53,698 nt of DNA from Rhabdothermincola sediminis (GTDB lineage Bacteria > Actinomycetota > Acidimicrobiia > Acidimicrobiales > Acidimicrobilacustridaceae), in the NCBI RefSeq assembly GCF_014805525.1, contig NZ_JACFSZ010000021.1, positions 1 to 53,698 on the forward strand, in the 5' to 3' direction. Below the pieces are notes generated by a model. The model was not told the origin of the DNA. It worked only from the letters and a program-made list of their open reading frames with translations, and made no database searches. Positions 43,203 to 52,184 of this stretch are shown in pieces; the stretch's first letter is position 1; each line of letters opens with the position of its first letter. The position numbers were made by a program, and so were the translations under genes.

Positions 43203-43979
43203 ATGGACCACGAGTGCCTCACCGTCGAGCGTGACGGCCCCTTCGTCACGATCACCATGAACCGGCCGGAGCGCCGCAACGCGCTCTCGCTCCGACATCT
43301 CGAGGAGCTGCGGGCAGCCTTCCGTGAGGTCGGCGAGAGCGATGCGCTCGGCGTGGTGCTCGCCGGTCGGGGCCCGGTGTTCAGCGCGGGTCACGACTTC
43401 ACGGAGATCGCCGGAGCGGACCTGGCGGCGATGCGGCGGCTCCTGTGGACCTGTACCGAGGTGATGCAAGCCATGCAGTCGATCCCGCAGGTGGTGGTGG
43501 CCAAGGTCCACGCGCTGGCCACCGCGGCGGGCTGCCAGCTGGTGGCCAGCGCGGATCTGGCGGTGGCCGCCGAGTCGGCAGCGTTCGCCGCGCCGGGAGG
43601 CAAAGGCGGGTGGTTCTGCACCACCCCGATGGTGGCCATCGGCCGGTCGGTGTCACGCAAGCGAGCCTTGGAGCTGGCGCTGACCGGTGACCCGATCGAC
43701 GCTCGCACCGCGCTCGAGTGGGGTCTGGTCAACGCCGTGGTGCCCGACGACCAGCTCGACGCGGCCACCCTCGATCTCCTGCGGCGGGCGACCCGGGGCA
43801 GCGCGGCTTCCAAGGCCCTCGGCAAGCAGGCCTTCTACACCCAGATCGAGCTCGATCAGCAGAAGGCGTACGCGTACGCGGTCGAGGTCATGGCCGCGGC
43901 CAGCCAGCTCCCCGATGCCCGGGAAGGGGTGGCGGCGTTCCTCGAGAAGCGACCCCCGCGTTTCGGCGAGCGGCGCTGA
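43203..43979 (+). CDS. crotonase-superfamily protein, ECHDC3-like, lacking both hydratase glutamates
   Basis: A 258-residue crotonase fold. The oxyanion loops are present (SAGHDFTE; ATAAGCQLVASADLAVA). The two catalytic Glu of enoyl-CoA hydratase are replaced: GGCEL is AGCQL here, and the QPE position reads APGGKGG. The pattern, including FCTTPMVAIGRSV, closely resembles human ECHDC3-type proteins. It therefore probably binds an acyl-CoA but is not a normal hydratase. ATG at 43203. It follows the liv operon terminator and is convergent with the HEAT gene nine bases later. Confidence 0.88.
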   Translation: MDHECLTVERDGPFVTITMNRPERRNALSLRHLEELRAAFREVGESDALGVVLAGRGPVFSAGHDFTEIAGADLAAMRRLLWTCTEVMQAMQSIPQVVVAKVHALATAAGCQLVASADLAVAAESAAFAAPGGKGGWFCTTPMVAIGRSVSRKRALELALTGDPIDARTALEWGLVNAVVPDDQLDAATLDLLRRATRGSAASKALGKQAFYTQIELDQQKAYAYAVEVMAAASQLPDAREGVAAFLEKRPPRFGERR

Positions 43980-43988
43980 CTCTCGGCC

Positions 43989-44639
43989 TCACGGGGCGAG
44001 CAGGTCCTCCGCGGCTTGGCGGACCTGCCAGTCCCGGTCTGACCGGGCGCGCTCGAGTGCCTCGTCCACCTCGGGGCCCTCGAACGGGGCCAGAGCCAGC
44101 ACCGCCCGGCGGCGCACCGTGGCCCGGTCGTGCATGGCCTGCAGGATCGCGGGGAGGGCCCGCCGGTCGCCGATCGAGCCGAGCGAGGCCACCGCGGCTT
44201 CGCGAACCAGAGCGTCGCGGTGACCGGTGGCCAGCTCGGCCAGGCGCTCGACCACACCTTCCTCCGGAGGTAGTCGCTCGCCGGCAGCCCAGGCCGCCAT
44301 CTCGAGGGTCGAGGGGTCGTCGTCCGCGAGCAGGCCGAGCAGGCTGGCGGGCTCGTCCGCCTGACCGGTCTGGCCGGCCTCCCAGGTGGCGAGCACCTCG
44401 GCGGCGGCGCGGCGCACGACCGGATCCGGATCGCTGGACGCGGCCATGATCTCTGACGCCGGGAGGTCGCGGCAGCGGGCCAGGGCCCGCAGAGCCGTGG
44501 CCCGGACGACGGGATCGCCGTCGTGGAGGTGCGAGCGGGCGACGTGCGGCTCGCCCCGATGGCCGGCCAGCGCGACGAGCCGGCGCTTGGCCACCGTCTC
44601 GGCCAGCGGGCGGCCGGGCCGGGGCTGGTCTCCGCCCAT
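43989..44639 (-). CDS. HEAT-repeat protein
   Basis: A 216-residue helical-repeat protein. Repeats recur about every 30 residues with the typical DPVVRATALRALA, DPVVRRAAAEVLA, DALVREAAVASLG, ATVRRRAVLALA and DWQVRQAAEDLLA patterns, so about six HEAT or PBS-lyase-like units. These act as protein-binding scaffolds. The ATG at 44639 has GAGGGAG five bases upstream, better than the ATG at 44663. A small membrane protein gene lies 101 bp upstream on the same strand and may be cotranscribed. Partner unknown. Confidence 0.82.
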   Translation of the reverse strand: MGGDQPRPGRPLAETVAKRRLVALAGHRGEPHVARSHLHDGDPVVRATALRALARCRDLPASEIMAASSDPDPVVRRAAAEVLATWEAGQTGQADEPASLLGLLADDDPSTLEMAAWAAGERLPPEEGVVERLAELATGHRDALVREAAVASLGSIGDRRALPAILQAMHDRATVRRRAVLALAPFEGPEVDEALERARSDRDWQVRQAAEDLLAP

Positions 44640-44740
44640 GGCTCCCTCGGGGATGCGGCCCATGGTGCTAGTGCAGCACGGACGGTCGTCCACCGCCCAA
44701 CGGCGGAGACGAGCGGGCCGAGCGTCGGCCACGCCCGCGG

Positions 44741-44962
44741 TCAGTTCACCGCGCTGGAGACGATCATGCCCGCCACCACGAGCAGTGCGCCCACCAGCAG
44801 CGCAGCCGCGACCCCGAGCACGACGGTGAGGCCGCCGAGGGTCAACGCGGCCCGCAAGCGGGATGCGGGGGTGAGCTGTATCGCGGGGCCGACGAGCACG
44901 GGATACCGTGCCGCCACGCGGTGGGAACCCTCGCCCTCCGTGGCAGGCTGTCGATCTCCCAT
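44741..44962 (-). CDS. small hydrophobic membrane protein
   Basis: A 73-residue protein. The first 35 residues are polar; the rest (RAALTLGGLTVVLGVAAALL then VGALLVVAGMIVSSAVN) is hydrophobic and could form one long or two short helices. I do not recognise a family. ATG at 44962 lies 21 bp from the preferred start of the divergent PDZ-Lon gene, so the two would share a very compact promoter region. It may form a unit with the HEAT protein downstream. Confidence 0.6.
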   Translation of the reverse strand: MGDRQPATEGEGSHRVAARYPVLVGPAIQLTPASRLRAALTLGGLTVVLGVAAALLVGALLVVAGMIVSSAVN

Positions 44963-44983
44963 CGCAACCCCCCCCCGGAACCC

Positions 44984-46111
44984 GTGGACCTCGACGACGC
45001 GATCGTACCCCCACCGTCTCCCGCCGAGCCTGGCCGCGTGGGCGCGCCCCGACCTCGCCGGGCGCGTGTGGTGCGGATCTGGATCGCGGTGGGGGTGGTG
45101 GTCTCGATGCTCGTGGCGGGCACCGTGGCCGCGGCGTTCGTCCAGGTCCCCTACTACCTGATCTCGCCCGGAGCGGCTCGGGCCACCGAGCCGCTCATCT
45201 CCGTCGACGGGGCCACGACCTACCCCAGCGACGGCTCGATCGACTTCACCACGGTCTCGCTGCGGCGCGCTTCGGCCCTGGAAGCGCTCATGGGGTGGCT
45301 GGATCCGACGGTCGACGTGGTGGACGAGGAGCAGATCCTGGGCGGCCAGACCGAGCAGGAGAACCGGGAGGCGACCCAGCAGGAGATGAGCGACTCCAAG
45401 CAGGTCGCCAGCGCGGTGGCGCTCGAGGCGCTGGGCTACGACGTGATCCGCGGCACGGGCGCGGTGGTGCGCGGCATCGTCGAGGGATCACCCGCGGCGG
45501 GCGCGCTGCAGGTGGGCGACGTGATCGTCGCCGCTGGTGATCAGCCGATCACCCTGTCGAGTGACCTGGCTCGCGTCACCCGCAGCATGAAGCCGGGCGA
45601 GCCGCTGGGTCTGCTGGTCCAACGGGGCGGGGAAGGTGACGCCCAGGCACTGAGCCTCGTGCTCGCGCCGCGACCGGAGGAGCCCGACAAGGGGTTCCTC
45701 GGGGTGAGCACCACGACCCGTGATCTGTCCTTCCAGTTCCCCTTCAGCGTCCAGATCGATTCGGGCTCGGTGGGTGGTCCCTCCGCGGGACTGGCGTTCA
45801 CCCTGGGCATCATCGACGTGCTCACCCCGGGCAGCCTCACCGCCGGCAAGCGGGTCGCGGTCACGGGCACGATCGACCCCAACGGCTTCGTCGGCCCGGT
45901 GGGCGGGGTCGAGCAGAAGACCGTCGCGGTCCGCCGTTCGGGAGCGGAGCTGTTCCTGGTGCCGACCAGCGAGGTCGACCTGGCGCGGAAGTACGCGGGA
46001 GACGTGCGGGTCGAGGGCGTGGACACGCTGGATCAGGCGCTGCGGGTGCTCGCGAGCGTCGGCGGCGACGTGCACGGCCTCGCCCAGGGCTCCTCCTCTC
46101 CGGGGCGCTGA
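44984..46111 (+). CDS. PDZ-Lon (YlbL-like) membrane protease, family S16
   Basis: A 375-residue membrane-anchored protease. One helix near residue 25-50 (VRIWIAVGVVVSMLVAGTVA) is followed by an extracytoplasmic region, a PDZ domain (VEGSPAAGALQVGDVIVAAG) and a Lon-type proteolytic domain. The Ser-Lys dyad is visible: Ser267 in GGPSAGLAF and Lys312 in GGVEQKTVAV, 45 residues apart as in Lon. The start is uncertain: GTG 44984 is preferred, but GTG 44921 would add 21 residues over the divergent gene. It precedes the DivIVA-domain and UPF0182 genes, presumably in one operon. In mycobacteria the PDZ-Lon gene also neighbours UPF0182. Confidence 0.92.
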   Translation: MDLDDAIVPPPSPAEPGRVGAPRPRRARVVRIWIAVGVVVSMLVAGTVAAAFVQVPYYLISPGAARATEPLISVDGATTYPSDGSIDFTTVSLRRASALEALMGWLDPTVDVVDEEQILGGQTEQENREATQQEMSDSKQVASAVALEALGYDVIRGTGAVVRGIVEGSPAAGALQVGDVIVAAGDQPITLSSDLARVTRSMKPGEPLGLLVQRGGEGDAQALSLVLAPRPEEPDKGFLGVSTTTRDLSFQFPFSVQIDSGSVGGPSAGLAFTLGIIDVLTPGSLTAGKRVAVTGTIDPNGFVGPVGGVEQKTVAVRRSGAELFLVPTSEVDLARKYAGDVRVEGVDTLDQALRVLASVGGDVHGLAQGSSSPGR

Positions 46112-46125
46112 GTACGATCGGCGCG

Positions 46126-47829
46126 GTGCCGCCCGACGTCAGCCCGATCGATCCCGACGCGATCCTGCGCCAACCGTTCACCTCGGTGAAGCGGGGCTAC
46201 GACCCCTTGGAGGTGCAGACCTTCCTCATGGCCCTGGCGGGGGAGCTGCGGGCGGCACGGGATCGCAGCCGTGAGCTGGAGCGCGCGGTCGCGGAAGCCG
46301 AGCGGCAGCTCGCCGAGCTGCGAGAGCCCTCGCCGAGTCGCCTGACCGCCTTGGTGGGCGAGGAGACGGCCCGGGTGCTCGAAGCCGCCAACGCCGCCGC
46401 CGCGGACATCCGTACCAAGGCCGAGCAGGCCGCGGCGCAGGAGCTCGAGGATGTCCGCGCGGAAGCCGCCCGCATCCGCGAGGAGGCACGGGCTGCGGCG
46501 GAGGCGGAGCGAGCGGAGGCGGAGCGGGTCGCAGCCGAGATCCGCCAGCAGGTCGAAGGCCTGTTGGAGCAGGCCCGGTCCGATGCGGAGCGAGAGGTCG
46601 AGGCCGGGCGCCAGCAGGGTCGGGAGATGGTGGCTGAAGCCCAGCAGGTCAGGGAGCGGATGCTGCGGGATCTGGCCCGCCGCCGCAAGGCGCTGCGCCA
46701 GCAGATCGAGCAGCTCCAAGCGGGTCGTGAGCGGCTGCTCGCCGCGTACGAGGTCGTGCGCCGGCACCTCGACGAGGTCACCGAGGAGCTGACCGTCGCC
46801 CTGCCGGAGGCCCGCCAGGCGGCCGAGGCGTTGGCCGGCCGCGACCGTGTGGTGGAGGATGACGACACGCTCGAGCGCGAGCTGGGTGAGCTGGCCGTCG
46901 AGGCCGGCATCGAGCTCGGCACCGTGGAGGAGCCCGAAGCCCCGGCGGGTGACGAGCTCCGGGCCGAGGCGAGCACGCCCGATGCGCCGGGTCCCCGAGC
47001 CCCCGACCCGGTCGAGGGCCGCAAGTCCTCTGCGGTGAACGTCATCCGCACCGGCGGCGGTGAGCCCGACGAGCTGCTGGAGGATGGGGAGGAGCCCGAG
47101 GAGGCGGGACAGCCCGAGAAGGCGGTGGGACCCGGGGACGCCATGGAGCCCGTGGAGCCTGGGGAGGGCGCGGCCGCAGGCTCGGGTGCCAGGGTCGCGG
47201 GGCTCTTCGCTCGCATCAAGGAAGAAGCCGCGCAGCTCGACGCCGCGGGATCGGCGATCGACCCCGATCGGCCCGACGCCGGTGGCGACGCTGAGGCGGT
47301 GGCGACCGGTGAGTCCGTGGACCCGGCGGAGCAGCAGGAAGCGGCGACCGCGACCATCGAGCGCGACCTGGCGAGGCGTCTCAAGCGGGAGTTGTCCGAG
47401 GAGCAGAACGAGTTGCTCGACGCCCTCCGCCGTGAGCGCGGAGTGCCGGCGCTCGACGCGGTCCTGCCGGCTCCCGAGGCACACGTCGAGCGGTTCGCGT
47501 CGGCCACGCTGGCGGGGCTGGCCGCAGCCCGCGGCGCGGGGAGCGGGGCCGGCCTCGGGCGGGATGCCGGCGCGCCCGGGGCGGGCAGCGGGCGCGTCGA
47601 CGAGCTGGCGGCCGAGCTGGCCGCGGAGCTGGTGGGGCCGCTTCGCGACCGGCTCCAGCGGTGCTTCACGGAAGCCGGCGACGATCCCGACGACCTCGCC
47701 GAGCGGGTGCGGAGCTGCTACCGGGAATGCCGGACGCAGGCCATCGACGAGCTGGTGTCCGCCGCGGTGCGCTCGGCGTCCGGAGCGGGCCCGGTGGAGC
47801 CGCTGGGAGAGGGCTCCGGAGCTCGTTGA
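46126..47829 (+). CDS. large DivIVA-domain coiled-coil protein
   Basis: A 567-residue protein. The N-terminal DivIVA motif is ILRQPFTSVKRGYDPLEVQT, which in DivIVA/Wag31 binds curved membranes. A long Glu/Ala/Arg coiled coil runs to about residue 220. An acidic Pro/Glu-rich linker (about 260-390) follows, then a C-terminal helical domain (about 400-567) I do not recognise. It is larger than Wag31 (about 260 residues). Placed 14 bp after the PDZ-Lon gene and 52 bp before UPF0182, it may organise envelope proteins at poles or septa; that is inference. GTG at 46126. Confidence 0.86.
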   Translation: MPPDVSPIDPDAILRQPFTSVKRGYDPLEVQTFLMALAGELRAARDRSRELERAVAEAERQLAELREPSPSRLTALVGEETARVLEAANAAAADIRTKAEQAAAQELEDVRAEAARIREEARAAAEAERAEAERVAAEIRQQVEGLLEQARSDAEREVEAGRQQGREMVAEAQQVRERMLRDLARRRKALRQQIEQLQAGRERLLAAYEVVRRHLDEVTEELTVALPEARQAAEALAGRDRVVEDDDTLERELGELAVEAGIELGTVEEPEAPAGDELRAEASTPDAPGPRAPDPVEGRKSSAVNVIRTGGGEPDELLEDGEEPEEAGQPEKAVGPGDAMEPVEPGEGAAAGSGARVAGLFARIKEEAAQLDAAGSAIDPDRPDAGGDAEAVATGESVDPAEQQEAATATIERDLARRLKRELSEEQNELLDALRRERGVPALDAVLPAPEAHVERFASATLAGLAAARGAGSGAGLGRDAGAPGAGSGRVDELAAELAAELVGPLRDRLQRCFTEAGDDPDDLAERVRSCYRECRTQAIDELVSAAVRSASGAGPVEPLGEGSGAR

Positions 47830-47881
47830 GGCCTGGCCGGCGCGCCCGGCGAGGACGGATCGTCCCGTAGGCTGAGCACCC

Positions 47882-50800
47882 ATGCGCGCCCCCGACGACA
47901 TGCCGAAGCGCCGCTTCCGCGGGACCGGGGTCCCCGGTCGCGGTCGGGTGATCCTGCTCGTCGCCGCGGCGGTGCTGTTCGTGCTGTTGATGTCGTTGCG
48001 AGGATTGGCTCGCTTCTACACCGACTACCTCTGGTTCGACAGCCTCGGCTTGTCGCAGGTGTGGTCGGGGATCCTCGGCACCAAGTGGGCGTTGGGAGTG
48101 GCCTTCTCCCTGGTGTTCGCGGTGATGTGCTTCGCCAGCCTCACGGTGGCGGATCGGATCGCGCCGAAGTTCCGGCCCACCGGTCCCGAGGACGACCTGC
48201 TCACCCGTTACCACCAGGTGGTCGACCGGCGCGCCGGCTGGGTGAGGCTCGGCGTCTCGCTGTTCTTCGGGGTGATCGCGGGCGCTGGCGTGTCGGCCCA
48301 GTGGAACCAGTGGATCCTGTTCCGCAACGGAGGCGATTTCGGGGTGCGCGACCGCACCTTCGACACCGACATCGGTTTCTACGTGTTCAAGCTGCCGTTC
48401 ATCACCACGGTGATCGACTGGTTCTTCGCCTCCCTGGTGATCATCCTGCTCATCACCCTGGTGGCCCACTACCTCAACGGCGGCATCCGGATGCAGGCAC
48501 CGTTCCAGCGGGTCACCCCGCAGGTGAAGGCGCACCTGTCGGTGCTGCTGGCACTTCTGGCCCTGGTGAAGGCCGTCGACTACTGGTTCGGCCGTTACGA
48601 GCTGACCTACTCGACCCGTGGTGTGGTGGACGGCGCCACCTACACCGAGGTGAAGGCCCAGCTACCTGCGACCTACCTGCTGTTGCTCATCTCACTGCTG
48701 TCGTGCGCCCTGTTCATCGTGAACATCTGGCGGCGCGGATGGGTGCTGCCCGTGATGGCGGTCGGGCTGTGGGGGTTCGTGCAGATCATCGCCGGGGCCG
48801 CCTACCCGACGTTCATCCAGCGGGTGGTCGTGGAGCCCCAGGAGTCCGACCGGGAACAGGCCTACATCGAGCACAACATCGAAGCGACCAGGCAGGCACT
48901 CGGGCTCGAGAACGTGGAGACGGAGCCGTTCCCGTACTCCGCTGACCGCGACGTCGGCAAGTGGGCTGCCGAGCTGAACCGGGAGACGATCCGCAACATC
49001 CGTCTACTCGACCCGAAGGTGGTCGCCCCCACCTACCAGAACCTGCAGTCGCTGCGAACCTTCTACCAGTTCAACGATCTGGACGTGGACCGCTACCAGA
49101 TCCGGCGGTCCGACGGCACGTTCACCACCACCCAAGTGGTGCTCGCCAACCGTGACCTCAACGTGAGTGGCATCCCCCAGCCGTCCTGGGAGGGCCGGCA
49201 CATCGCGTACACCCACGGGTACGGGCTGGCCATGGCCGCCGCGAACGCCACCACCGAATCGGGCAGCCCGGACTTCATCGTCAAGGACGTGCCGACGCGC
49301 ATCAACAAAGACGAGATCCAGCTCGACATCGAGCAGCCGCAGGTCTACTTCGGTGAGCGGCTGCCGGGCTACAGCATCGTCGGTACCACCCGCGACGAGG
49401 TCGACTACCTCGCCGAGGACGGCACCCTGGTTACCAACCCCTACACCGGCCGGGGCGGGGTCAGCCTCGACTCGCCGATCCGACGGGCGGCGTTCTTCCT
49501 CCGGTTCAACTTCGAGTGGAACCTGCTGCTGTCGGACTTCGTGACCAGCGATTCGCGCATCCTCTACCTGCGGGACGTGCGGGAGCGGGTGCAGGAGGTG
49601 GCGCCGTTCCTGCAGTTCGACGCCGACCCCTACCCGGTGGTGATCGGCGGGCACATCGTCTACCTGATCGACGCGTACACCACCACCGACCGCTACCCCA
49701 ACGCGCAGCGCGCCGACGCGTCGGGCTTGTCGCGCGGCAGCGGCCTGGAGGGGCACCGCTTCAACTACGTGCGAAACTCGGTGAAGGCGGTGGTCGACGC
49801 CTACGACGGGACGGTCAAGCTGTACGTCGTCGACCCGCAGGACCCGATCATCAAGGCCTACGACAAGGCGTTCCCCGATCTGTTCGAGCCGGTCGACGCC
49901 ATGCCCAGCGAGCTGCGCGACCACTGGCGGTACCCGGAGGATCTGTTCCGGGTGCAGACCAACATGTGGGGCCAGTACCACATCACCGACCCCCGCAGCT
50001 TCTACGACAAGACCAACGGTTGGGCGGTGGCGCAGGACCCGGGCACCGCGGTGGCTACCGGCACCCCGGCGCAGAACCAGCCGGCGGTCACCACCCCGAC
50101 CGGCCAGTTCGCCCGCACCCTGGCGCCGCGCATCGAGCCCTACTACCTGCTGATGCGCCTGCCCGGCGAGCAGCAGGAGAGCTTCTTGATGCTGCGCCCG
50201 TTCGTCCCGTACTCGGAGGACGACAGCAAACGCCAGCTCACAGCGTTCATGGTGGGTAAGAGCGATCCTGACGACTACGGCAAGCTCGTGGTCTACGAGA
50301 TGCCGAGCGGCCAGTTGCCCGATGGCCCGGCGGTGATCAACGCCCGCATCCAGGCCGACACGGAGGTCTCCCGCCAGATCTCCCTGCTCGACCAGAAGGG
50401 CTCGACGGTCACCTACGGCGACCTGTTGCTCATCCCCATCGACAACACCATCCTCTACGTCCGGCCGCTGTACGTGTCGTCGCAGGGCTCCACGGAGGTG
50501 CGCGAGCTCAAGGCGGTGATAGCGGTGTTCGGCGGCCAGGTGGTGATGCGCCCGACCTTGCGTGAAGCGCTCGTCGATCTGTTGGGCATCGAGGCGGAGA
50601 CCTTCGAACGGCAGGTGGGCGTCGAGCTCACCCCGGGCGGTCAGGGCGAGCCCGCGCCTCCCGGTGGCGGGACGACCACCACCACGCCGGGTGCGAGCCC
50701 GCCGGCGGGTGAGCCCGGCGACGTGGCCGCGCTGCTGGCCGATGCCGAGCGGCTGTTCCGTGAAGCGGACGACGCGCTGCGCAGCGGGGGTGCGTCGGGC

Positions 50801-50920
50801 CTCGCCACCTACCAGGAGAAGGTCACCCAGGCGGCGGAGAAGGTGCGCCAGGCCCAGCAGCAGTTGGGCGCCACGACCACGACCACGACGAGCACCACCC
50901 AACCCCAAGCCGAGGCGTAG
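47882..50920 (+). CDS. UPF0182 family membrane protein
   Basis: A 1012-residue protein. About seven membrane helices fill residues 20-310, beginning RVILLVAAAVLFVLLMSLRG and followed by FYTDYLWFDSLGL, a family hallmark. A very large extracytoplasmic domain follows (YTHGYGLAMA, LRFNFEWNLLLSD, VYEMPSGQLPDGP). It ends with a Thr-rich linker (GGGTTTTTPG), a helical segment (LADAERLFREADDAL) and another Thr tract. Such proteins are widespread in Actinobacteria and function is unknown. ATG at 47882. Downstream DNA is decayed, so this is the last intact gene of the cluster. Confidence 0.95.
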   Translation: MRAPDDMPKRRFRGTGVPGRGRVILLVAAAVLFVLLMSLRGLARFYTDYLWFDSLGLSQVWSGILGTKWALGVAFSLVFAVMCFASLTVADRIAPKFRPTGPEDDLLTRYHQVVDRRAGWVRLGVSLFFGVIAGAGVSAQWNQWILFRNGGDFGVRDRTFDTDIGFYVFKLPFITTVIDWFFASLVIILLITLVAHYLNGGIRMQAPFQRVTPQVKAHLSVLLALLALVKAVDYWFGRYELTYSTRGVVDGATYTEVKAQLPATYLLLLISLLSCALFIVNIWRRGWVLPVMAVGLWGFVQIIAGAAYPTFIQRVVVEPQESDREQAYIEHNIEATRQALGLENVETEPFPYSADRDVGKWAAELNRETIRNIRLLDPKVVAPTYQNLQSLRTFYQFNDLDVDRYQIRRSDGTFTTTQVVLANRDLNVSGIPQPSWEGRHIAYTHGYGLAMAAANATTESGSPDFIVKDVPTRINKDEIQLDIEQPQVYFGERLPGYSIVGTTRDEVDYLAEDGTLVTNPYTGRGGVSLDSPIRRAAFFLRFNFEWNLLLSDFVTSDSRILYLRDVRERVQEVAPFLQFDADPYPVVIGGHIVYLIDAYTTTDRYPNAQRADASGLSRGSGLEGHRFNYVRNSVKAVVDAYDGTVKLYVVDPQDPIIKAYDKAFPDLFEPVDAMPSELRDHWRYPEDLFRVQTNMWGQYHITDPRSFYDKTNGWAVAQDPGTAVATGTPAQNQPAVTTPTGQFARTLAPRIEPYYLLMRLPGEQQESFLMLRPFVPYSEDDSKRQLTAFMVGKSDPDDYGKLVVYEMPSGQLPDGPAVINARIQADTEVSRQISLLDQKGSTVTYGDLLLIPIDNTILYVRPLYVSSQGSTEVRELKAVIAVFGGQVVMRPTLREALVDLLGIEAETFERQVGVELTPGGQGEPAPPGGGTTTTTPGASPPAGEPGDVAALLADAERLFREADDALRSGGASGLATYQEKVTQAAEKVRQAQQQLGATTTTTTSTTQPQAEA

Positions 50921-50949
50921 CTCCGACCGATGGCGGCCGCGCCGAGCGC

Positions 50950-51694
50950 TCCGGGGTAGAGGTCACGGTGGGGGGGGCGGTCGTGGTGGTGGCGGGGCTC
51001 ACGTAGGGCCTCGCGAGCTTCGACCTCTTCGCGGTGACGGTGGCCCTCCCGCGGATGGCGGTGGACCTGGGCGCGACGACCATCGACCTGCACTGGGTGG
51101 TCAGCGGGTTCGCGATCGGGTTGGCCGGGTGCGTCATCCCGGGTGGTCGGCTGGGTGAGCGGTTCGGGCACCGGTGGATGCTGGTCGGGGTATCGGGGTG
51201 TTCGGCGTGGGGCACTGCTCGCCGGGGCTGGCGATCACGCCGACGGCCGTGCTGGCGGCCCGGGTCCTGCAAGGTGGCGGTGCCGGGCTCGCGCTGGCGG
51301 TGAGCGTCGCGTGCCTGTGCCGGGGCGTGCGGTCCGAGGATCGGGGTGGGTGGGCTTCGTGTCGGCGCTCGCCGCCTGCGGATTGGGGATGGGGATGGTG
51401 TGGGCGTTTATCGTCGCCTCGCTGGCGATCGGGCCGGGGGAGCGCGAGGTGGAGGCGTGGGAGGTCGTGGTGTCACTGCTGCTGGGCGTGGCGGGTGTGG
51501 CGGTGGCAGCGACCGAGTGGGCGGTCGAGGAGCTGTTCGGTCGGGGCCGGTCCCTAGCCGGGTCGATCGAGCTCGGGCTACGGGCCTGGGCGGTGGTGAG
51601 CGTCGCCGGTGCCCTGCTCGTGGCGGTCGGTGGTCCCCGGGCGGGGCTGCCAGCGCCACTGGCAAGGTCTGCCGAGGTTGGCGACATGCGCTGA
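50950..51694 (+). pseudogene. EmrB/QacA-type MFS transporter, decayed
   Basis: Pieces of a 14-helix drug-exporter-type MFS protein appear in order in different frames. The N-terminal helix is broken by TAG at 51004-51006, then ALPRMAVDLGATTIDLHWVV and PGGRLGERFGHRWMLVGV follow. A frame change leads to AVLAARVLQGGGAGLALAVS. A further change gives GFVSALAACGLGMGMVWAFI with the polar tail ending at 51694. About 240 residues survive of an expected 450 or more, so much of the middle is lost. It cannot make a working transporter. Confidence 0.72.
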
Positions 51695-51822
51695 CCGCCC
51701 TTGGACGCAGGCATGTGACTACGCTCGTCTCGCCCCGCAACCCGGCGGGCACCGATGGGTGGGGGGTCCGGTGAAGCACGCGGGAGACGAGAGCTACCTG
51801 CAGGAGGCGGCCAGGGAGGCAC

Positions 51823-51972
51823 GTGTACGTCTCGCGCTTGGGTCTGTCTCGGGTGGTGAAGCTGCACGATGCCGAGAGCGGCGAGACGTTCGCGCTGGAC
51901 GGCACCGCGGCACCGTTCCTGGCCCAGGCGAAAGCCGACAAGGTCGTGATGCACCTGTTCAGCGCAGGCTGA
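51823..51972 (+). CDS. small hypothetical ORF (49 residues) in decayed DNA
   Basis: GTG at 51823 follows GGGAGG by about three bases. The product reads VYVSRLGLSRVVKLHDAESG then ETFALDGTAAPFLAQAKAD and ends VVMHLFSAG, with good codon use. It looks like a small beta-rich protein or the tail of a larger lost one; I do not recognise it. It lies between the decayed MFS gene and the initiator tRNA. The 128 bp before it show no clear gene. Confidence 0.35.
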   Translation: MYVSRLGLSRVVKLHDAESGETFALDGTAAPFLAQAKADKVVMHLFSAG

Positions 51973-52046
51973 GCGGAAGGTGGGGCCGGCTGGCGGGCGG
52001 GCCCGGTTGGTGCGCGGCGCGGTGGGGAGTAGAGTGTCCGGCACGC

Positions 52047-52123
<77 letters not shown>

Positions 52124-52139
52124 TCGAAACCGCAGGTCA

Positions 52140-52163
52140 GGGCCCATCCGAGAGGATGGGCCC
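52140..52163. terminator. hairpin after initiator tRNA
   Basis: GGGCCCATCC (52140-52149) pairs perfectly with GGATGGGCCC (52154-52163) around a GAGA loop, followed by TCCTCGT. It is positioned to end the tRNA transcript and also lies just beyond the stop of the minus-strand IS fragment. Confidence 0.8.
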
Positions 52164-52184
52164 TCCTCGTGCCCAGCCCGACTT

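Noticed and set aside
44921-44983. The earlier GTG start for the PDZ-Lon gene.
   Set aside because: It would overlap the divergent small membrane gene and adds no conserved residues; kept only as an alternative.
50860-50920. The ACGACC-type repeats at the end of the UPF0182 gene as a CRISPR or minisatellite.
   Set aside because: They are a short Thr-codon tract in a disordered tail, without spacers.
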